Shown: one piece after another, positions 1-5,317 of the stretch
Numbering within the stretch: position 1 is the first letter of the stretch
Layout: each line of letters opens with the position of its first letter
Assembly (NCBI GenBank): GCA_905478675.1
Contig: CAJQJI010000058.1
Location: 1-5,808 of the forward strand
From: Candidatus Altimarinota bacterium
Lineage (GTDB): Bacteria > Patescibacteriota > Gracilibacteria > UBA4473
Direction: 5' to 3'
Length of the DNA: 5,808 nt
The notes under the pieces: model-generated
Databases searched by the model: none
Seen by the model: only the letters and a program-made list of their open reading frames with translations
Told to the model about the DNA's origin: nothing
Translations under genes and position numbers: made by a program

Positions 1-2
1 CT

Positions 3-98
3 GGTGTTGGGAGGAGTAAGTTTGAAAAAGATACAGAAATTAGAATGACAACCCGGATGCGTGCCATTGTGGCATTAAGAGCTGGCCGCAAGGGTTAA
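3..98 (+). CDS. possible 3' end of a rightward gene, product unknown
   Basis: The frame beginning at position 3 is open from the left edge to a TAA at 96-98. It reads as about 31 residues, basic near the end, finishing in MRAIVALRAGRKG. I do not recognise the family. If real, it is the C-terminus of a gene entering from the left and it converges on ribD, overlapping the last 24 bases of that gene (75-98). An open frame of this length is common by chance, and the frame is in codon register with the opposite-strand ribD at the overlap, so part of it may simply be a shadow. The first reading frame also stays open, to a TGA at 46-48, so the left edge is ambiguous. Only sequence to the left of the window can settle this. 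Confidence 0.25.
   Translation, partial: GVGRSKFEKDTEIRMTTRMRAIVALRAGRKG
62..74 (-). repeat. short inverted repeat directly after the ribD stop
   Basis: TGCCA-TTG-TGGCA forms a perfect 5-bp stem with a 3-base loop, starting at the base after the ribD stop codon. On the minus strand no T-run follows (CGCATCC), so it does not qualify as an intrinsic terminator. It may be chance, or a weak 3' stem for the ribD message. Confidence 0.3.
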
Positions 99-1085
99 AC
101 CAAAATTATCTCCATAAGCCTGCTTTGCTTTTAACTGAAAGGGACTGAGGTCTAAGAGCTTTGTAAAACTGGGTTTAGCCGTGTCGCCGCAAAAAATAGG
201 GGCGGTGAAAATTTCCAGTTGGTTTACGAGATCAGCCTCGATAAATTGTGTATTAAGGGTGCCGCCACATTCGGTCATGATTGAGGCGATTTGTTTTTCT
301 TGGCAGAAGTTTTGCAGATCGGTTAAAGCGTCTAAAAAATAAACCTGACGGTTTTTGTCTGTAAAAATATTGAAGCTTTTGGGAATGACTCGTTTTCCGA
401 CAACTATCACGTCTGGGGCCGAGGTTGGCTGGCTAAGTGTTGGGGCATGACGAACATCTAGCTTTGGGTTGTCTTCTAAAATAGTTTCGGTGCTAGTGAG
501 CACCGCTTGGTGGGTGGCGCGCAGGTGGTGGACGTGTGCTTGCACCGCTTGGTTCGTAATGGCTCTTTTGCCTTGGGCGTAGGCCGCTAAAGGCGGTGTG
601 ATTTTACCATCTAAACTTTGTCCTACTTTTAAGGTAATAAAAGGCTTCTTTTGGGTAATCCAAGTGTTAAACCACGGATTTAAGTTCTGATGGTGTTGGG
701 TGTTTAAAACTTCCACTTCAACTCCAGCGGCTTTTAATTGAGTCACGCCTGTGCCCGGGAAATGAGGGTCAAGGCTCCCAATCACTACTTTTTGAGGCGT
801 TAGTTGAAGTAACAAATCGGTACAAGCGGGAGTTTTTTTCCCGGCACATTGCACGCACGGCTCAAGGGTGACGTACACCGTCGCGCTCGCTAAATCGGTT
901 TTGGTTAAACCTTTAAGCGCGTTGGCCTCGGCGTGGGCTTCACCAAATTTTTGGTGGGCCCCTTGGGCTATAACTTGTTTATTTTGAACCACCACACAGC
1001 CCACGCGCGGGTTGCTTTTGGTTCGATGTGGGTCAATTTTAGCGGCCAGGTCGGCCGCCAACTGTATATAATCTAAATTATTCAT
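75..1085 (-). CDS. ribD: bifunctional RibD-type deaminase/reductase (riboflavin biosynthesis)
   Basis: A 336-residue protein with both RibD domains at near-normal family length. In riboflavin synthesis RibD deaminates the pyrimidine from GTP cyclohydrolase II and then reduces its ribosyl side chain using NADPH, in the cytoplasm. Residues 1-130 are the zinc deaminase: NPRVGC at 25-30, the HAE zinc/proton-shuttle motif at 51-53, and TLEPC at 73-77 followed by Cys80 and Cys88. Residues 148-336 are the DHFR-like reductase: SLDGK at 157-161, ITNQA at 176-180, ILEDNPKLDVR at 202-212 and ECGGTL at 272-277. The deaminase cysteine spacing is unusual: usual RibD has PC-x8-C, here PC-x2-C-x7-C. The ATG lies 3 bp after the stop of the upstream synthase gene, so the two are probably one transcript. 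No ribosome binding site is visible before it. No other riboflavin gene lies in the window, so the physiological substrate is inferred from the family; a DHFR-like role for the reductase domain cannot be excluded. Confidence 0.9.
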   Translation of the reverse strand: MNNLDYIQLAADLAAKIDPHRTKSNPRVGCVVVQNKQVIAQGAHQKFGEAHAEANALKGLTKTDLASATVYVTLEPCVQCAGKKTPACTDLLLQLTPQKVVIGSLDPHFPGTGVTQLKAAGVEVEVLNTQHHQNLNPWFNTWITQKKPFITLKVGQSLDGKITPPLAAYAQGKRAITNQAVQAHVHHLRATHQAVLTSTETILEDNPKLDVRHAPTLSQPTSAPDVIVVGKRVIPKSFNIFTDKNRQVYFLDALTDLQNFCQEKQIASIMTECGGTLNTQFIEADLVNQLEIFTAPIFCGDTAKPSFTKLLDLSPFQLKAKQAYGDNFGLTLAASS

Positions 1086-1088
1086 ACG

Positions 1089-4000
1089 TTAGAAACGAAC
1101 CGTTTGGGTATCGGCTTTTTGAAATTCAGCTTCACCTTTTGGTTGAACATATAGTTCAATGTTCACATTGCCATCTAGGTTAAAAGACGGCACAAATAGA
1201 TATTTATATTTATTAAGGTCCGTCCAGGTTTCTTGGTATAAAATATTCTCTGGTTGAGATACCACAATTTGAGCCGCTTCAAGATCGGCAAAATTAGGCG
1301 TCATAAGTGTAATAGAAAGCGTTCTAAAGTTTTTTTCGACTTCGCTAATGGTCGGTATTTCTATTTCAGAAAAAGCTTCGCGTGAAACCGTTATCGGGAT
1401 TGATTTTTCAGCTTTAAGCCCTGATTTATTGGCCGTTTTTATGGTTAGCGTGTGGCGGCCCATACTATCTGGAACGGTAAAGTTCATTACATACGGGGCT
1501 TGGTTTTTAAAGCCTAAGCTTTGGTCGTCTAAGAAAAATTCAGCCGTGGCAATATCCGCGCCTTCAATTTGAGCCACAATTTGTGCTTCTGAATTGATTG
1601 ATAGTTTTTGATTGGCGAGGGGGCCTAAGAAAATAATTTCCGGGGGCCCATTGTAGCCATCGCCGCTACTGAGAGCGGAATCAGGCGTGTTACTCAGGCT
1701 CACAACGACCGAGTCTTGAGCCGATTGAAAGTCGGTACTCGCCGCTACTGCGGTAATGGTGTGGGTTGAACCAAGTTCCGTGTTGGCCGGAATTTGGAAT
1801 TTTCCTGAGTAGGGAGCTCGAACCGATTTGTAAATTAGATTATCATCCCAAAAATAAGAGACTTCGGCGAGTTCTATTTGTCGGTTAACACTGACTTGAA
1901 CTTCCACGACTCCTGGCGCTACGGTGCGAGTCGGAGAGGTTATTTGGAAGTTAAAATCTCCGTTACCTCCAATTGAGTTTGGATTATTTTCATCATCGAT
2001 GTTGCCAGTGATAATTTGAGTCCAATCTGGCGTGGTGTTGGTAAGTTTGGCTAGATTTTCTATTTGTCTCCAGCGACGTTGAAGATTAACCGGTAAATCC
2101 GCTAAAAATTCAACCGGCACCTGCCAACCATCGGTTTGTACCGTTTCTCCCTCTTCTTCAACCTCAGAGACTTCTGGGTCCATAACCGCCCCCATAGTGT
2201 TCATAAAGATGGGGTGGTTCTTAATCCACGCTTCGACTGGCGCTACCCAGTTTGGATCGTCTTTAAGTGATTTTAAAGGGAGATGATTAATAGTTCTAAC
2301 TGCAAATGAAGGTGTGTTTTCATCGGCCTCTTCACCGGTAAATATGTTGATTGTTTTTTGCCCTGTTTCTGTGTCGAGCTCCGTTGGCAGCGAATAGCTC
2401 GGGAACACTTCCGTGACTCTTAAGTGCGCCGGGGTGCTTTCAGTAGCGCGTTTCCCTGTCAGACGATTAATTTCGACTTCAACGAGAGGCGTTGGTTCTT
2501 CATATTTTTTTTCTGGATCAGCGCCTTTATCAACCAAGATTTTATGGGCTTCGTCCATGAAATTTTTCCAGACAGGGGCGGCAACGGTTAATCCAGTCGC
2601 GCCAGATTTCATTGGCTTACCTCGATTATTTCCAACCCAAACACCACTCACTAAGTGGGGCGTAAAGCCAATAGTCCAAGAGTCTCCAGGGACCGTTAAG
2701 AAACGAAGATTTTCGTCAGACTCTGGTTGATCTTCGTTAAAGACGGGATTTTTAATCACTCGATTTGAAGTGCCCGTTTTGGCGCCACTATTAAATTCTG
2801 GGGCTAATTCTAAAAAAGTGTTCCACGCAAAGCCATCACTAACCGGTCTCGCGTTTTCATCGGTTAAAACGTTCCGAACTAGGGCGGCAATTTGTGGGTC
2901 TAGTCCTTCACGTTTATTCGCTTCTGGGTCAATTTTTTCTAACACTTGCCCCGCCGCATTTCTGATTTCTAAAATAGCAACAGGGTCGTGAATACTTCCG
3001 TCACCAGCAAAAGCCTGGAAAGAGGCGATATGCGCTAGAGGCTCTATTTCGGCTACCCCAACCCCAATAGCAACCCCATGCGTGTCAGCGTCACCGTCGT
3101 AAGGAATGTTGAGTTTTTGCGCGAGGGCTAAAACTTTTTCGGCACCAACGAGGGCGGCCATTTTAATCGCTGGGATATTTAAACTGCTATCAAGGGCTTG
3201 TCGGATGGAAACCGGGCCTGCAAATTTTTCATTAAAATTTTGTGGGGTGTAGCCCGCGCCAAAGTCAGTTTCTACATCAAACACAATTGTGGCTGGGGCG
3301 TAGCCAGCCATAAAGGCCGCGGCATACACGAGTGGTTTAAAGCTAGAACCTGGTTGACGACTAGAAGTTAACACGTCTACTTGCCCATCGCTTTCGGTGT
3401 CGAACCAATCTTTGCCACCGATATAGGCTAAAATCTCCCCGTTATCAGGATTAATAGCCGCCATCGCTACATTTTCTGCGCCATACACATTGGCATAACC
3501 TTCCGTTTTAATCCGGACGCTTTCTTCGGCTTGTGCTTGAATATCTGGGTCTAAAGTGGTGTAAATTTGTAACCCCCCTTGGCTTAAAAATTCTTGGCCG
3601 TATTTGTTTTCAACTTGCTCACGGACGTAAAACACAAAGTGCGGTGCTTTAATGTCTGTAACGCCTCGTTTAAATTCTAAAGAATTAGCCTCGCTCCAAG
3701 CTTGGTAGAATTGATTAGGCGTAATCATGTTTAGATCCAACATGCGTTGTAGTACTAAATCTTTTCGCCCTTTTTTATAAATTTTTAGTTTACCTTCATT
3801 ATCCGAAATGGCTTCATCTTCAGTAACGGTCTCGCTGGTTTCAGTTGTGTCGGGTTCTAGCGAAGGCGTATCTTCTGCCGCCCGAGCTTCGGCTTCGGTA
3901 CTAAAGTTTTCATATTCGTAAAAACCCATTAACGAATCTTTATTAGAGCCATAAGGACTAAATCGGGTTGGGGCTAGGGGAATACTAGCCAAAATACTGG

Positions 4001-4682
4001 CTTCGGCCACGGTTAAGTCCCTTGCAGACTTTCCGAAATACGTTCGCGCTGCCGCTTCAATCCCAAAAGCATTATTCCCATAGGGGATTTTATTGAGATA
4101 AAGTTCTAAGATTTCATCTTTGCTGTAATGCCATTCTAGTTTGATGGCGAGGAGTAGTTCTTTGAATTTACGCGTGTAAGAACGCTCTCCGCTTAAAAAG
4201 ACTTGTTTGGCTAATTGCTGGGTAATTGTAGATCCTCCCCGTTGTGGGCCAATGCCAAAGGCTTCATGTAAAAAAACTTTTACTAAAGCGGGCGCATCAA
4301 ACCCAAAGTGGTTGTAAAATTGATCATCTTCAATCGCGATAGTGGCTTTAGGGACCCAAGGCGAAATTTCTTCTAGAGGGGTGTAGTCTCGATTTTCGTC
4401 TCCATGAATGACATATAGAATATGGTCTTCGGCTTTTGCCCCTGGGAGCAAAGCATCGCGATCATAAATAATCGTCGATTCCGCAAAGCTTAATTCAGAA
4501 GCATCTTTTACATCGGGTAGAAAATAGGCTCCATAAACAAACAAAAAGACGGTAAAGCCTAGCCCGACAAACAAAAAACGCTTCGTCCAACGAAACCGTT
4601 TAACCGGTTTTTGTTTATCTTTTTTCCAGAATTTAAGGCGAGCCCAGAAGCTTTTTCGCCGCCGAAATTTATTAATACGCAT
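1089..4682 (-). CDS. class A penicillin-binding protein (PBP1A-type glycosyltransferase/transpeptidase) with Ig-like C-terminal tail
   Basis: A 1197-residue membrane-anchored enzyme that polymerises lipid II into glycan strands and crosslinks the stem peptides outside the cytoplasmic membrane. Residues 1-35 are strongly basic and cytoplasmic; 36-54 form one membrane segment. The GT51 domain spans about 65-245: IEDDQFYNHFG at 117-127 with catalytic Glu118, RGGSTITQQLAKQ at 148-160, RKFKE at 171-175, and KDEILELYLN at 188-197. An acidic insertion (about 250-303) precedes the linker. The transpeptidase shows SSFK with nucleophile Ser446 and Lys449, SLN at 500-502 and KTGTS at 635-639, so all catalytic motifs are intact. 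An unusually long tail follows (about 720-1197) with at least two Ig-like beta modules (911-997 and 1013-1100) and a third beta-rich segment. Typical PBP1A proteins are roughly 650-900 residues. An in-frame TAA at 4695-4697 (read on the minus strand) rules out extension upstream, so the ATG at 4682 is the only plausible start; no Shine-Dalgarno is seen. ribD follows 3 bp downstream. Confidence 0.95.
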   Translation of the reverse strand: MRINKFRRRKSFWARLKFWKKDKQKPVKRFRWTKRFLFVGLGFTVFLFVYGAYFLPDVKDASELSFAESTIIYDRDALLPGAKAEDHILYVIHGDENRDYTPLEEISPWVPKATIAIEDDQFYNHFGFDAPALVKVFLHEAFGIGPQRGGSTITQQLAKQVFLSGERSYTRKFKELLLAIKLEWHYSKDEILELYLNKIPYGNNAFGIEAAARTYFGKSARDLTVAEASILASIPLAPTRFSPYGSNKDSLMGFYEYENFSTEAEARAAEDTPSLEPDTTETSETVTEDEAISDNEGKLKIYKKGRKDLVLQRMLDLNMITPNQFYQAWSEANSLEFKRGVTDIKAPHFVFYVREQVENKYGQEFLSQGGLQIYTTLDPDIQAQAEESVRIKTEGYANVYGAENVAMAAINPDNGEILAYIGGKDWFDTESDGQVDVLTSSRQPGSSFKPLVYAAAFMAGYAPATIVFDVETDFGAGYTPQNFNEKFAGPVSIRQALDSSLNIPAIKMAALVGAEKVLALAQKLNIPYDGDADTHGVAIGVGVAEIEPLAHIASFQAFAGDGSIHDPVAILEIRNAAGQVLEKIDPEANKREGLDPQIAALVRNVLTDENARPVSDGFAWNTFLELAPEFNSGAKTGTSNRVIKNPVFNEDQPESDENLRFLTVPGDSWTIGFTPHLVSGVWVGNNRGKPMKSGATGLTVAAPVWKNFMDEAHKILVDKGADPEKKYEEPTPLVEVEINRLTGKRATESTPAHLRVTEVFPSYSLPTELDTETGQKTINIFTGEEADENTPSFAVRTINHLPLKSLKDDPNWVAPVEAWIKNHPIFMNTMGAVMDPEVSEVEEEGETVQTDGWQVPVEFLADLPVNLQRRWRQIENLAKLTNTTPDWTQIITGNIDDENNPNSIGGNGDFNFQITSPTRTVAPGVVEVQVSVNRQIELAEVSYFWDDNLIYKSVRAPYSGKFQIPANTELGSTHTITAVAASTDFQSAQDSVVVSLSNTPDSALSSGDGYNGPPEIIFLGPLANQKLSINSEAQIVAQIEGADIATAEFFLDDQSLGFKNQAPYVMNFTVPDSMGRHTLTIKTANKSGLKAEKSIPITVSREAFSEIEIPTISEVEKNFRTLSITLMTPNFADLEAAQIVVSQPENILYQETWTDLNKYKYLFVPSFNLDGNVNIELYVQPKGEAEFQKADTQTVRF
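1383..1646 (-). other. Ig-like beta-sandwich module 2 in the synthase tail
   Basis: Residues about 1013-1100 of the synthase: PPEIIFLGPLANQKL opens the module (1013-1027), then AQIVAQIEG (1033-1041), ATAEFFLDDQSLG (1045-1057), APYVMNFTVP (1062-1071) and HTLTIKTANKSG (1077-1088). This is the typical order of a bacterial Ig-like repeat and it matches module 1 at the same positions, which suggests an old internal duplication. A Gly/Ser/Pro-rich linker (about 998-1012) separates the two. Residues after 1100 are again beta-rich, but I could not align them convincingly as a third copy. Confidence 0.65.
1692..1952 (-). other. Ig-like beta-sandwich module 1 in the synthase tail
   Basis: Residues about 911-997 of the synthase. 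The segment alternates hydrophobic and polar residues as in beta strands and carries the pattern seen in bacterial Ig-like domains: ITSPTRTVAPG at 914-924, a VEVQVSV strand, a VSYFWDDNLI strand with tight turn (941-950), APYSGKFQIP (956-965) and HTITAVA (974-980). It aligns by eye with the next module, in particular FWDDNLI/FFLDDQSL, RAPYSGKFQIP/QAPYVMNFTVP and HTITAVAAS/HTLTIKTAN. It is likely surface-exposed and may bind glycan or protein or act as a spacer; that is inference. Confidence 0.65.
3774..3935 (-). other. acidic low-complexity insertion between GT51 and transpeptidase domains
   Basis: Codons about 250-303 of the synthase. After the conserved GT51 end (LAPTRFSPYG, 236-245), family members usually pass quickly into an R-x-x-x-V-L-x-R-M helix, seen here at about 306-314. 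Between the two sits a stretch very rich in Glu, Asp, Thr, Ser and Ala (for example TETSETVTEDEAISDNE at 280-296), with no hydrophobic core. It is probably a disordered extracytoplasmic loop. It is in frame and bounded by conserved motifs on both sides, so it is not a frameshift artefact. Function unknown. Confidence 0.7.
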
Positions 4683-4805
4683 ACATAGAGAGGTTTACCC
4701 GATTTTGAGGGAAATTCAAATTACTCTAACGATGGAAGGCTTTTTTAGGTGACAATTTTAATGAATAATGGAATTAGCACAGAGTTTTCCCTTGGGCGGC
4801 ACAGC
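4683..4805 (-). other. spacer upstream of the synthase gene, no clear signal
   Basis: A 123-bp gap between the stop of the 140-residue gene and the synthase start. Read on the minus strand it contains TTGTCA (a 4/6 or better match to a -35 box) and, further on, TTAGAG/TAGAGT, but their separation is about 20-21 bp, too long for a convincing sigma-70 promoter. No hairpin followed by a T-run was found on the minus strand, so read-through from the upstream gene is possible. A T6 run at 4741-4746 is on the plus strand and lacks a preceding stem. Confidence 0.4.
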
Positions 4806-5228
4806 CTAAATAAGCTGGTTTTCCACCGCGGTGGTGGTTGCGCTGGTCTGCGAAGCCTTCCAGGCTTCATAAACGGCGGTTCTACGAGCGACGTCTTGCT
4901 CAATTCCATTTATTATTTGTTCCGTGTTGGGAAGGTCTATAGCCGCCGTAATTTTTTCAGCGATCTCGGCATGCGTTCCGCTTATAGTGGTATCGATTCC
5001 ACGGTCATTTGTGAAGCGGATTGTGAGGTGATCGCTAGTCAGATCCCCGCTTACAAAGAGGTTCCAACCGCGATAAGCTTCAGTTGAAAGATTGCATTCA
5101 GGGGCTTTGAATCCAAAAATAACGGTTTTACCAAGCTGGCGTTCAATACTTTGGGCGAGGGCGCTTGAAAGGATTTCACCGAAGCGGTTAAATTCAATTG
5201 ATTCTGGTTGTGAGGAGATTTCTGACAT
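4806..5228 (-). CDS. hypothetical protein, 140 residues
   Basis: I do not recognise this protein. It has no signal peptide and no membrane segment, so it is probably cytoplasmic. By eye it has an N-terminal amphipathic helix (about 14-31, FGEILSSALAQSIERQLG), a short strand (34-40), two or three beta strands around WNLFVSGD (55-62), HLTIRF (67-72) and IDTTISG (78-84), then two helices (86-97 and about 102-125), and a polar Ser/Thr/Ala-rich end. This suggests a small alpha/beta domain. There is one Cys (45) and no recognisable catalytic motif. The ATG at 5228 is preceded by an in-frame stop at 5244-5246 with no other start between them. No Shine-Dalgarno is visible. A candidate promoter lies just upstream. 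It points the same way as the synthase gene, 123 bp away. The opposite strand also holds an open frame, but its product is rich in Ser, Cys and Arg and looks like a shadow. Confidence 0.7.
   Translation of the reverse strand: MSEISSQPESIEFNRFGEILSSALAQSIERQLGKTVIFGFKAPECNLSTEAYRGWNLFVSGDLTSDHLTIRFTNDRGIDTTISGTHAEIAEKITAAIDLPNTEQIINGIEQDVARRTAVYEAWKASQTSATTTAVENQLI
4852..4868. repeat. perfect 7-bp inverted repeat near the 3' end of the 140-residue gene
   Basis: GAAGCCT-TCC-AGGCTTC is a perfect 7-bp stem with a 3-base loop, inside the coding sequence about 45 bases before the stop. It is followed by no T-run on either strand. A second perfect palindrome, CCACCGCGGTGG, sits 17 bp away at 4823-4834. 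Confidence 0.5.
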
Positions 5229-5317
5229 AATAATTTTATTACTTTAACTCTCTTTAAAAGGAAATTAATTTAAAGTCAATCTTTAGAAACTAATTTAAAT
5301 CGTTAAGCTTTAGATTG
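5229..5317. promoter_or_regulatory. AT-rich divergent intergenic region with short repeats
   Basis: An 89-bp spacer between two divergent starts, so it must hold both promoters unless transcription enters from elsewhere. It is strikingly AT-rich compared with the flanking genes. The 9-mer TAATTTAAA occurs twice in the same orientation (5266-5274 and 5291-5299), 25 bp apart. CAATCT at 5277-5282 is mirrored by AGATTG at 5312-5317, the latter touching the epimerase start. I could not pick a convincing plus-strand promoter for the epimerase gene among the many TAAATT-like hexamers. Confidence 0.5.
5251..5279 (-). promoter_or_regulatory. candidate sigma-70-type promoter for the 140-residue gene
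   Basis: On the minus strand, TTGACT (5279-5274, five of six bases of the -35 consensus) is followed after exactly 17 bp by TAAAGA (5256-5251, three of six bases of the -10 consensus). The predicted start would fall near 5245, giving a leader of about 15-20 bases before the ATG at 5228. The -35 and spacing are good and the -10 is weak; in DNA this AT-rich some match is expected by chance. Confidence 0.35.

Noticed and set aside
62..74. Intrinsic terminator after ribD
   Set aside because: The stem is only 5 bp and no T-run follows on the transcribed strand.
1348..2991. Three plus-strand open frames (1348-1572, 2413-2730, 2770-2991)
   Set aside because: All lie opposite the well-supported synthase gene and show no recognisable motif; they are shadows of its codons.
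4735..4746. Terminator suggested by GGAAGGC followed by six T on the plus strand
   Set aside because: No complementary arm is found upstream on the plus strand, and no plus-strand gene ends nearby.
4823..4868. Terminator of the 140-residue gene
   Set aside because: Both palindromes lie before the stop codon and lack a T-run.
4749..5087. Open frame of 112 codons on the plus strand
   Set aside because: It is antisense to the 140-residue gene; its product is rich in Ser, Cys, Gly and Arg with no domain pattern, and the minus-strand product looks more protein-like.
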